Assembly (NCBI RefSeq): GCF_000002075.1
Contig: NW_004797534.1
Span: forward strand, 896,627 to 960,626
Origin: Aplysia californica
Taxonomy: Eukaryota; Mollusca; Gastropoda; Aplysiida; Aplysiidae
DNA: 64,000 nt
Direction: 5' to 3'
Position numbers and translations under genes: made by a program. Positions within the stretch are counted from its first letter, which is position 1, and the number at the start of each line of letters is the position of its first letter. The notes beneath the pieces were generated by a model. The model worked only from the letters and a program-made list of their open reading frames with translations. It ran no database searches and was not told where the DNA came from. This document shows, piece by piece, positions 23,192 through 34,679 of this stretch.

Positions 23192-24494
23192 CAGTCAAAC
23201 TCAGATACAGTAGATATAGCGGGACTTTTGGTTCCAGTTTCAGAAGAAAAATCCCGCTGTAGGTGAGTTCCCCGGGAAATTATCGAAAAATTTCTTTAAA
23301 TCCACACCTGCCTTCCATATATCAATAAAACATGCACTTTATTAGAATAGTCTTCCTTTTCTTGTCGGTCGAGTGAGAAGTAGCCTACTTCCTTTTGTCT
23401 TTGTTGGAAGCCATCTTTTCCTCGGTCTTGTTGCTTGTGCTGTCTATCGTACCCGTAGGCCTACTGTAGAACTGGTGAAGCAGATGTGTGCATATGACTA
23501 AGAGCATCAGAGATCGCAGTTCAATAAATCAGGAATTACACATGACATGCTCTCCTCTTGTTTTACTTTTGGGTCTAGCCAAGGGCTATGGCCTGTCTAT
23601 ACGCTCTCATACTGAGCGAGCGTCTAAAGGGCCGATTACATGTAGGCCTACAGGCCAACCGGACAAATTTCTGGGCCGTATGGCCAATCATAACATGTAA
23701 TAAGAAATGCGGCTCCAACCGTAGGCGAACATTCGGCAAATGGCCGGCTGGCTTGATGAAAAAAACCCACAGCCACTGCTTGTGAATTTGATGTCCGGCC
23801 ATTGAAGTTTGCTGCGCCGGGGACAACTGAACTAATTTCAAAATTATAGAAAATCATGTCGTAGACAAAATACCAGATTCAGAATCAGCGTATCAAAATT
23901 AGGATAATAGTAATGGCTCACGAGTGTTTCGTTTTGTATTTAATGATTTTCCATTTCAGCACATTTTTATGTTTTGTGTGTCATGATGCACACACGTGCG
24001 TGAAATTTCACCCAGACTAGGCCTAGAGTGTAGAACTCGTTGCTCGCGAGGTGTGGCCGCCTTCAGGTCGATTGTGTTGTGTTATAACAAACCAGGTATC
24101 CTCGATTTTGTCTGGCCGTACGGCTTGCCTATGGTCCAAAATCTGTCCGGTCGGCCTGTACGTGTAATAGGCCCTTAAGCTACAGAGTGGCTCACGTAAA
24201 GCGTCTCTCCGCACTATCTCTCTCTGCCGCCTGCCCCACTTCACTCATCACGGGACTGGCCAATCACAACACTGCACCGCTGACTGCCTGTTTGGAGCCC
24301 ACCAAAAGTCCCCCAAACCCCTTCCTCCCAGGTAAACCTTGCTCGATCTCTCCCGCTGTATCCGAGTTCGGCCTTTCCTTGCCCCGCTAAACCCGAGCAC
24401 AGGTAATTGAGTTTACATAGAAAAAAAAAACGGGGTTTCCTGTAAGGTCCCGCAGTCCCGCAGTAGCGGGTGCTGCTATAGTCATGTTCTACTG
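23192..24494. mobile_element. TA-flanked TIR element, middle of three nested elements
   Basis: TA then CAGTCAAACTCAGATACAG at the left; at the right the minus strand reads CAGTAGAACATGACTATAG after TA. Both ends carry ATAGCGGGA or CGGGAC words just inside. The TIRs have diverged, so the pairing is moderately certain. Confidence 0.6.
23628..24175. mobile_element. PIF/Harbinger-like 548-bp element with TAA target duplication, innermost
   Basis: The left end AGGGCCGATTACATGTAGGC and the right end (minus strand AGGGCCTATTACACGTACAG) match through CAGGCC.ACCGGACA.ATTT, about 45 bp. TAA flanks both sides exactly (23,625-23,627 and 24,176-24,178). A three-base TWA target is the PIF/Harbinger hallmark. 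No transposase is present. Confidence 0.85.
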
Positions 24495-25003
24495 TATAAT
24501 AGCACGACAGACGGGACCGGCAGTTTTTCCCTGTTATAAGTGAGTCTTGTTATAACCACTATCAAGGGAAACTACCAGTATCATTGCACCTTGAGCTTAC
24601 TATACCGCAGATCCTTTTCCAGTGGGCTGTTTTGCTGACACTGAGATGGAATCGATCAGTGACCCCAACACTATGGGGGGAGGAGGGTATGGGTTTGAAA
24701 GTTTGTCTATCATACAAACAGGCAAAATGTCTTGGTTGAAACAAATTTTAATAATTTGACGGATCGAAAGTAAATTCATGCGCTGCAACATCACTGCTAT
24801 ATATCCAAGTCTGCGCAAATTGAACCCTGTTACAGTCAGGTTCATATTACTTACACCCCGGGGATTTGATTTATCACTGTCATATATCCAAGTTCTTGTA
24901 ATAACAGAGGCTGTTATGAATGGACTGGACTGTAGGTGTTCCTTTTCCTTTATTGGTAAAATATGGCAGTAAGCGGGGCAAGCGGTACAACAAGCTTTGA
25001 CTG

Positions 25004-25857
25004 CATTTTTGAAAGGTTACCGACATGTGTGCACTTATCCTCTATACCAATGAATAAGTACAAAATTTTAATTTATTAAGTCTACTACAAGAAATAATGT
25101 ATGTCTTACATTATAGAGCAAAAAAAAGAGAGATGAGAGCTCTGATGAAAATAACACTATCGCCAGAGCACGTTATTTTGGAGGGTACCAGGCAACAAAA
25201 AGTCACTGTGCCAGTAACTTCCTACATTTCTACTCGACGTTTTCAAAGCTGACAGTAGTGTAGCTTAAAGCATTTCCTCCACTGTATTAGCAGCATTCAA
25301 GCTTATGTACATCATCATTGTAGAGGGAACATTTTTGCTTCAGTTTTTTTCTAATGTAAAATAAATGTTCTGCACCCAAATCAACATAACAAGACAGTAC
25401 AAAATGGGACATATCTATTTTTCCGGTTTTGAGAAAGAAAATAATGAAGATTTTCACTCATTTATTATGGAATAATCTTGAGCAACTTTGTTTTTTGAGT
25501 AAACGTGATGTAACTGTAAGGCATAGTTGATATAATTTGTTGTATGACGAAATCTATCTTGGATTCTGATCCTTTACATTTTTGACATGTCCACAAATTT
25601 TTAACAAAACATATCAACATTCCAAAAACAAGGAAGAGATAGACCTGCTGACAAAACTTTCTTCAAACACAAGCAAAGTCACATGAGTCCAGGAAAGAAC
25701 TTGATTGGAGCGTACAGGATATGTCACAGTTTGTCAAAAAGTTCTACCGCTTTTGTTCCATAAAATGTTTCACCCTCTACAATAAAAAAAAAAAGACAAA
25801 TTGCATTTTGTGAGAAAAAAAATTGGAATGTGCCTCACCTTTTTAGACAAGACAGTA
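25004..25857. other. No gene seen
   Basis: AT-rich spacer, possibly part of the TECPR2 3' UTR end (see the candidate AATAAA on the minus strand at about 25,461). Confidence 0.25.
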
Positions 25858-26671
25858 CAGTAGAAGTCAGATTCAAGGAGAACTCGGATTCAATAAAAAG
25901 AGAAGGATTCCCCGTTTTTTTCCTTCTTTAAAATCAATAAAAATAACTCGCATTCAACAAACACTTAAATCAGCAAGCCCAGATTCAACGAGGTTGCTTC
26001 CATGGTGAACAGCCCCTGCAGACGTAGCTTCGCTCATTTTTCTTCCACAACAAACGTTATTCCCCGAAACCATCAATTGCACCAGCATCGTGGACTATTA
26101 TTCACTTAGCTGATTGCATGCAACCAATCAGCGGCCTTCTTTCATACCAACACATGCGTAGTTGGCACGCGAACGTGTCTATTCTAGTGTGTGTCGGGGT
26201 CGGATGGGGGGCCTGCACACGTGTGACTGTGTACGTTTTGGGGGGGGGGGGGGGAGAGACCAGCGGCCCGGATGTGGAACATCGCATACGCGTCGGTCTT
26301 TTTCCCCCTCGGCATCAGATTATTAATATTATTACAATGATAAGCTAGTCTTGACGTAGATCTACGTAATGAATTGCGCGCTGGTCTATGGAATAAAAAA
26401 TTGGCGTATGCTAGGCTCTACACAGCAACACAACTTTTGGCAAACAATCGAGATGACAAAGGCATGCATTTGAACGAATTGGTCTTTTTTTTTTTTTGCA
26501 CAGCTCATACTACGCAGACATTTCAGTCACCACTTGTTGTTTCTTTTCATACATTACTTGCTTAGTGCCTGTAATTATCTACACAAAAACTCATGTCTGC
26601 TATAACGAACACTCGGATTCATCGAGATTTTAGTTCAGGACCGGCGACCTCGTTGAATCCGAGTTCCACTG
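25858..26671. mobile_element. 814-bp TA-flanked pogo/Tigger-like element
   Basis: Left end CAGTAGAAGTCAGATTCAAG and right end (minus strand CAGTGGAACTCGGATTCAAC) pair over about 25 bp, and TA lies on each side. Internal ACTCGGATTCA words repeat near both ends. There is no ORF of transposase size. Confidence 0.88.
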
Positions 26672-26824
26672 TACTACTTTTGGCCAAACTTTGAAAATAG
26701 TGTTTGTTGTGTTTTGTCGGTATACATTTCTAATATGACTAAAAGGAGGCAGGCTTCTTCCACCGAGCTCGTCAGGACAAACCTGGTTGAGATGAGACTA
26801 GATATCTACATCCAAGCAGAAATA

Positions 26825-27098
26825 TGTGAGGCAATGAGGTGCAATCAGGCGCTCGTCAAAAGAGTGAAATCCAAGAAATCTGCATTTTTTTGGCCAATGG
26901 GCAATTTTGTTCTAATTTTCTTTTTTTGGCTCAACACATTTTGTCCATTTTAAAACACATTTTTGGGTGGAATTTACTGAGATTAAAAGCATAGAAAATG
27001 TAAATTTTCACAAGGCAAATGAACAGCCTTTTAAGATGATACCAATAACCTCATAAGCCCAAAAATTGACGAGCGCTTGATTCCACGTCCTGACACAA
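26825..27098 (+). mobile_element. Copy 5 of the 435-bp TIR family, internally deleted
   Basis: Both TIRs are present (CAATCAGGCGCTCGTCAAAA and ATTGACGAGCGCTTGATTCC) but the interior is about 160 bp shorter. Confidence 0.9.
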
Positions 27099-29294
27099 AT
27101 GATATGGTTTGATGACAAAATGTTTCCTCCACAAGTGAATTGAAACTCAAAAAAATCACACATGAGGAAAGAGACCCATCACATTACACATACAACTATG
27201 GACCCTGAATGTTAAAATATTTCATAAAAGAAGTGATAGACCCTAGATGCAGGTTTTACATTTTAACAATGTTGAATTTATGGCACAAGTCAAAATAATA
27301 CTGTGGACAGTCCCTATTGAAAATGAGAACAAATGGAAAAGGGTTGGGATTCCAAAGAAACTGCATTTAGAGAAGATAACCTCCAAGCACACCAAGTGAT
27401 TTCTTTCTCTACTCATACAAAAACACAAAAGCTTCCACAGCTGAATAATTCACAAACCATGCATAATTGAAATGTTGACTTGGAAAAGGAAAATCAAAAT
27501 TGAGGAGCAAAAGAGGGCTTGAGATCTTAAGAAACAATAACAAAACACACGCACACATAGTAGATCCTGAACAAATTTCACAGAGCTGATGTCTGGAGTG
27601 TCTCTCACACTGGAATCTACTGGTCATATAAAGCAGGACTTCAAATAATAAAGAAGATCAAAAGGAAAAATGACTGTTTATCCCAATGAGGAAGTCTTTA
27701 GGTAGAAAAAAACATTTCAAACATGATACATAAATTCAGAAAACAGTGTTTCGTAAAACAGTATAAAATCACTATGCACAATTTCACAAATATAGGGGCC
27801 TACCATAGCTGATCAAAGTAGAGCAGTTCCCAGTTTTCGAGCAATCACATATTGCTTGCTCAATCAATTCCTTTGATCATGAAACCAAACTCTTAGTTTA
27901 CCCAACCTGCTGACAGTAGTGACAGCACTGCTAATTGATCAAAGCTTTTCAGCCATCACAGGACAGACTAGCATCAGACAGGTGGATATGATATCTTGTC
28001 ACAAAACTAAGCTACAACCTATCCATCCCTTCCCAAACTCCCGAATGTTTTTCCTTTTTGCACCATAATATATTATTATTATTATCCCTTTTGTGACCTT
28101 CGAGTCAAATTCTCGAGCTAGTATCACACAAATGTCACACTACAGGTTGGTGGGTACGCTGCTCTTTCAATACTTTTCACTGAATTGCGATTACGATTAC
28201 CCTTCTCAGTTGCAGAAATACGGGAGTCACTGATGATGACCTGCTGTAAATTACAGCTCGACACGAACAGGCGAAAAACCAAACAATCTCACAACAGCTG
28301 GATCCCACCAACCAAAACTGTCATCCAAAACATAATTCTCAACAGTACCGCACCAACCCAGTCAGGAATATTGGATCCTCTTGAGTTACCAAAGCCCATA
28401 CCATTAAAAAACTAAAAGTACAAGAGCAGACCATCCTGTCAATGTACCATCAGCACAGAAATTTATCAAACCAATCCCATACACAACTCTGAGAACCATA
28501 ACACATCCTCACTTGGAAAACTGAAACCAACAAAAAACTAACTTCATGATGTAAGTGTAAGCACAATCACAGAAAAGACACGAGTCAAAGAATGTACCTG
28601 TAACGATGTTAACATGGAAAACTCAAAGCTCTTAAAGGCTGGGATCTAAAAATGGAATGTTTCTTCCACCCAAGTCAATGTCATTTCTTACACATAGGCA
28701 ATAGCCAACAGTCTTTGATAAGGTCTTGAAAAAGTTAAAGCAGAATTATGATAGCCCTCCACTTCTATACCTCGTGACATATATTACTGGGGATAAGAAG
28801 GACACACAAAACTATAAACAAAAGAAACTTTGTCCAAGTCTTTTATATTTTGTATAAGAACTGACCTGAACTGAAAGAAAATAGAGCAAAACATCTACGA
28901 AAAACAGTACTCCAAAACAACCTAACTAAAAATATAATCTATTCAGCTCTATAGGATATCTTTGAAAGATTCAATACATCCACATCAAAGGCACTCTTAA
29001 AAGTGAGTTCTCTAATCCTGAAAGTCATTGTAAACCACAGCCATATGCAAGCTAATATAACACTGACATTCACCACATGAACACAACAAATTTCTTATGG
29101 TCTTACTTACACAATCTGCAAACCTAGGAAAAATGAAACCTAAGACTTTTCATACCGGTCATGAAAAATTTCAAAAACCCCAATCCCACCTCCATTCAAA
29201 GATAAACCAGCATTTTTTTGTTTGTTTTCTTCTTCTTCTCGATCAAATCACACTTGAAGACCGGCAGGCCCCCTACCTATTTCTTTTGTCTGAA

Positions 29295-29458
29295 TTATAC
29301 AATCTCCCAGTCCACATCCTCAGAGACAGAGCTGCTTGTGCTGATGCTTCTTTGGAGTAGCGGGTCAGACACGTCTTGGGAGCGAAGGAGGTATTGTGTG
29401 CTGCAATGCATCAGATGACCTTCTGTGTTGATGGCCCACAGGTCATCTGAAGGGGAGG
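29295..29458 (-). CDS. TECPR2: TECPR2 exon 18 of 18, stop codon and C-terminal LIR
   Basis: This last coding exon (164 bp including the stop at 29,295-29,297) has acceptor TTCTCAG. It encodes ASPSDDLWAINTEGHLMHCS and ends SEDVDWEIV. Human TECPR2 has TASDELWAVGPPGYLLQRL and ends EDEWEVI, the known LC3-interacting region. The W-x-x-hydrophobic core preceded by acidic residues is visible. Confidence 0.96.
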
Positions 29459-32400
29459 CTGAGAATGGGAAGTTGAAGTAGTTATTATGAGTACTACAGA
29501 ACCAGGTCAAGTAAAAGGAAATGCATTGAAAGATAAAAGATCATTACGAGCAGCAAAAAAAAGGAAGACAGACAAAACAAAAATGCCAGATCGAAAAAAA
29601 AAAAAAGAGAAAAAAGACAATGCCCTACCTCTGGCACCTTCCACCAACCATCTGCACTTCCAAAGCAATGAAACTGATACAAAAGTAATGAAGCACAAGT
29701 GGACATATAGTCCAGATAGCTTTACGTGGCATACAAGAAACTGTTATCATACACGAGGCGTTAAGTTAACTTTATAAAACATGTTAAAATAAAACCCCCC
29801 AAAACTATTTGTCATGGAATGCAATACAACTGTGTTACCAGCATATCAGTTTTATTTTTTTTTTAAACCCCAAAAAACAAAAACAAAAGTATTCATATTT
29901 ATAAAACAGTATAAATGGTAGTGAGCTTCGAAAGAGAAAAACATTTTTTTCCGCTATGGAATATGAAATTCCTTTGTTATCAGAGGGTGTGCATTCCTAC
30001 TGCCAGCACTAATTTTCAGCAAAACTTATTAGTTATGACAGCTGTCTCTTGTCTCAGTTTTAGTAGACTTACTGTCGAGATCAAGCCCTTTCATGACATA
30101 TTTCAAAACCCCAGTCTTTAATAGTGTCACTTTCCTCATTCCCTCTTTTCCCCATCTAGCCCATAATAGAAAAAAAAAATTCATCTCCAAGACTAGACAT
30201 GTGTTTATTGATCGCTTGCAAGCCTAATAGTAGGTCTAAACAAATACTTGCAAATTTGGTACTGATATGTGCATTTTTGATTCCCAAATATGAATCCATG
30301 CTGTGCTTGTGGACAAGTCCTTGTGCAGAGAAATTACAGCCAGATGATTAGCGGGATATAGGCCTACATATAACATCTTATAAACAACAAGGAACGGCAA
30401 ATTTTGCCAACATTTGGGTCATCCAAGGCACAGAGCAAAGCTAAAAATAATGTATTTTCGTGATGTACCAGGTACGTCATAAGGCAACAAAGGCATTAAA
30501 TTGATGAATTATCACCATGATGTAAAAGTACTCTAAACACTTTTCCCATATTATTTCTGAAGCATTTAAAGTGGTAAGACAGTCTTCCAGCTACATTATT
30601 CCCCTGTAAGAATGAGTGACTTTTAAACATTACAAAATGAACACAATCCATTGTGAAAATTAAAAAGAATGATCCTCACATACCAGAAATTTTAATGAAA
30701 GTGCCAGGGATTTTCTTCCAGTAGTTCCCAGCCGGCCGCTCTCTGGACACTCCATATCGAAAATAGACTTCACCAGTCGGTGTCAAGGCCCAGATGCCAC
30801 TTCGAGTGAGTGAAAGATCCATGGCTTGGATTCCTGGAGAGAGTAAAATGGTCAGACGGCAAGCATGAATTACGAACACAATCCTCCCTGCCCCCCTCCC
30901 TTAAAAAAAATGAAAACTATTAAAATTTTTACATTGAAACAGTAAGTGAACTTGAGCACTGTCTTTTGAATGGCAAACCAAGTACAGTAGTCTCTGCCTA
31001 AATGCACGCCAAACAAAAGCACGCTCCGCTCAAACGCACACTTTCGTCATCTGACGTATTTTTTTTACTATATAATTTAGACGTACAAACGCACAGTTAC
31101 TCCCTCTAAGTAGTCTAAGCGCACGCTCTGACCCGCGAAACACGTCGACAGGTAAAGCTTGACAAAGGGAACTTTTCACTACAACCTGCACAGCTTGCAA
31201 GACAAGCCTAGAAAACCGGATATTTGGTGAGACTTCTCCTCATGGCGAACAAAGAGAGTGGTGGACAGCATTTTCACACCCAACATTTCATAGACACATA
31301 GGTCTAGGACTGGTCGGTGAAATGTTGGGGGGTCGGGTGACTGAAATGTTTTTTCATTGGTCACTGGAAATGCATCTTTGAGAGAAGGTTTCTGACTGGT
31401 GTTTGGGTGACCGCATGTAATGTTTAGTATCGTTTAGACCTAGGCCTATGATGGGCAACACGCGTGAATGCTGTAAAACATTAGACAGGCCTCTATAAGA
31501 TTAAAGATTAGTCAAGTAAACCTAATCAGCTGCGCTCGAAGAGCTTATAAAGTACTTGTTCAACGAATCCGAAGAGAAGTATTTTTTAAAAAATGTATAG
31601 AGATCTATGATTCTGATGTCGTTCAATTTACCGGTCGGGGGTGGTCGCTTTGAAAGCCACGTGGCTGCGCCGTTGTCTCTATGACTATCGCCAACAATTT
31701 CCTCTTAGGCTGTCTGTTCCTGACATTTTAGTAGTGTCATACCGTTACATTGAGTCTGTTTTTCTGCGCGCCTCCCCCCCACCCCCCCTCCCACCCATTA
31801 AACGCCTTTGTATTTTTAACCACAGTCGGGGAATCCTTCACAAATAAATCACGTGTCGCAACATTATCGTTCCAATGTGACCCTCACCCCTAAGGGAGGT
31901 CACTAGAATATCAAGGCAATGAGACGACTGTGTCCCTTCCTCCCTTTGCAAAGGTTCATGCAAACGCACGCTCCGTATAAACACACGCTTAGGAGCCCTC
32001 CCGAGCACTGTGCGTTTAGGCGGAGACTACTGTATATATGAGTCGGGGGGGGGTGGGTGGAGAGAAATCAATTAAGATTTGATTTCAGTGAAAATGTACG
32101 TGAAAATACTGGATTTTGTAAGATAGCCTACTAGGTTTTCAATCTGAAAGGCAGAGCAGGAAATAAGCCCCTCTCTCACCTGGTACGTGGATCCATTCTT
32201 GTCCAATGGGCAGGTGCTCAGTGATCCCAACCCTCACATAGGTCAATCTACGGTTGTCAACTGCCCATACCTGAAGACCATACAAAACCGCTTCTGGTCA
32301 GAAGAGTGACCAGCAGAAAAGAATTCATCAACAGGTACCAATTAATGAACTGCATCTGAGAACAGCATAGGAATGGATACATAGTGGGCCAATACAATGA

Positions 32401-34646
32401 AATTTTAACTCACTTGAGCCTATTCTCGTGTTTTACGGGATGAGCCGCCGGCCAGGAGGCTGAGTCCCATGTATTTACGAGATGCGTGTGCCACCAGTAG
32501 ACCCACTTGTTTCGTTTCCCAGAAAATTTGGTGAAGTTATGTGCGATATTTTGAGCTGTAACAGATTAAGTCAGTCACCCCCGCATTGCAATAGATGATT
32601 TTATTACAAATTGGGTGCACAAAAAAATACATAACCTCGGACATTGCCCTTTCAAAATATTGATAAAATAAAAAGTAATCAGACAAATGAGACGTAGTTT
32701 TCTTTTTCAGCGAGAAGATTTCATTCTTTCTTTTGTTGCATTTTGTTTATTATGATGGGTGACCTTATTTAGGCCACATATGGCCTAAATAAGCTAAACC
32801 CCCCTCCCTTACCTTATTTAGGCCACACCTGTGGCCTAAATAAGCTAAACACTCCTCCCTTACCTTATTTAGGCCACACCTTTATACAAAGTCACAGAAA
32901 TATTCCTTTTGTGCTTATTGAGGTACAGTGCAGGGTGATTTTACCTGCAAGGATAATTGGACAAAATGGGCAAAATCTTTATTGCTAATGGTCATATTTA
33001 GACAAATCCTATATCATTCTCTTTTTTTTTCTTAACTGCTCATGGTTATTAAAGAGTAAGCCAACTAGGTAGTAATTTCGGATTCCTAAGACTAATATTA
33101 TGGGCATTCTTAAAAATTTTTAACTTGTTTTTAGCGCTTTTCTCAACGTAAAACGGATTCCGTAAAAAAACAATGACCTTATCTTTCTTTTTCAAAGTAT
33201 TGTGCATATATTTGTGTGAAACTATATATTCTATGCTTTCATGTACATGAAAAAAGCTAATAAAGGCAAGCAAAATGTTCTTCAGAGACATAGATCTAGT
33301 AGTAGGCCCACTGAATTTTTTTTATAAACCGGGAAAGATGACCAGAAAATAACAAAATTATTTTATGATCTTCACTTGCACTTGCAATTTTTTGGATAAA
33401 TTATAGTCTACCTCATTGTCTTTTTTTTCCATCATTTTTCTTCACTATTCATGACAACTGGCATGTATTGTTTTCCGTTATTATCAAGAAAGTGGATAGG
33501 CGGACTACGGGGTCTATCTAGCCAAAAGGATAGGTGGACCCCGGGGTCTACCTAACAAAATGCTAGGATTTAGGATGTGAACCCCGGAGTGAGCGTAGTG
33601 AAATAAGTAGTAGATCTAGGTTTAACTAAGGATCGGTGGACCCCGGGGTCAACATAGTGAAATAAGTAGATCTCAGTTTATTTTATAGTAGGACTGGCAG
33701 AGCCCGTGGTCAATGTAGTGAAATTATAAGTAGATATAGGTTTAATTAAGGATTGGTGGACCCCGGGGTCAATGTAGTGAAATCAGTAGATCTAGGTTTA
33801 ATTAAGGATTGGTGGACCCTGGGGTCAATTTAGTGAAATAAGTACATGTAGATGTAGGTTTAATTTTAAGGATTGGTGGACCCTGGAGTCAACGTAGTGA
33901 AATAGGTAGGTTTACGGTGGACCCCAGGATCTACCTAACGAAATGTTAGTTAGGTTTTTAGAATAGGTGGAACCTGCGGTCACCGTAGTAAAATAAGTAG
34001 GTTTAATCTAGGTGTCCCGGGGGTCCACCAATCCTTAATTAAACCTTCTTATTCCTCTACGGCTATGGTGACTCCGGGGTCCACCAATCCTTTAAAAATT
34101 GACCCTACTTATTTCACTACGCTGTCCCCGGGGTCCACCAATCTTTAAAGAAACATACTTATTTCACTACGGTGACCCCGGGGTCCAACTGTCCTAAAAC
34201 CTAGTATTTCGCTAGGTAGACCCCGGAGTCCACCTTAAACCTGCTTATTTATCACTACGTTGACCCCGGGGTCCACCAATCCTTACTTAAACCAAACCTT
34301 ATTTCACTACGGTGACTCCAGGGTTCACATCCTAAAACCTAGTATTTCACTTTGCAGATCCCGGAGTCCACCTATTCTCTTCAGGACTAAACTATTATCA
34401 ATTTGCAATTTTCATTGATTAGCATATTAAAAAAAAAATATTGAATCAGAGACTCGCTGTCTAAAAAGTCCACTGCTAATGCTATTCTTTTCAAAGAAAA
34501 TGGCACAATTTGATTTTATGACATGTTGAAAAAAAGAGTTTTAAAAATACATGTTTATCCCGAAAACAACATAAAATGATTATATAGATCTCTCTTTCTC
34601 TCTCTCTCTCTATATATATATATATAGGTGTGTGTGTGTGTGTGTG

Positions 34647-34679
<33 letters not shown>

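Larger units (their letters stand above)
22402..25003. mobile_element. Pogo/Tigger-like TIR element, outermost of three nested elements
   Basis: CAGTCAAACCTCGTTATACC at 22,402 is matched inverted by the sequence ending at 25,003 (on the minus strand CAGTCAAAGCTTGTTGTACC), with a GGTATAGCGGGGCAGGCAG-like block just inside both ends. A clear TA duplication is not seen. It encloses the next two elements. Confidence 0.65.
25461..29294 (-). other. Candidate 3' UTR and 3' flank of TECPR2
   Basis: Below the stop codon the plus strand is strikingly A-rich, so the transcribed minus strand is U-rich as in many 3' UTRs. I found no convincing ORF here. Minus-strand AATAAA hexamers (TTTATT on plus) occur at about 25,461 and 25,073, so the UTR may be several kilobases long. 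A shortened 435-bp-family MITE lies inside at 26,825-27,098 and a TA-flanked TIR element at 25,858-26,671. The true end is not decided by sequence alone. Confidence 0.35.

Noticed and set aside
29487-29777. Lys-rich 96-residue plus-strand ORF
   Set aside because: Lies in the last TECPR2 intron; the lysines come from A runs, and no homology or splice context supports it.
33485-34385. CRISPR-like direct repeats
   Set aside because: Animal genome context, units adjoin without unique spacers, and the second half is inverted.
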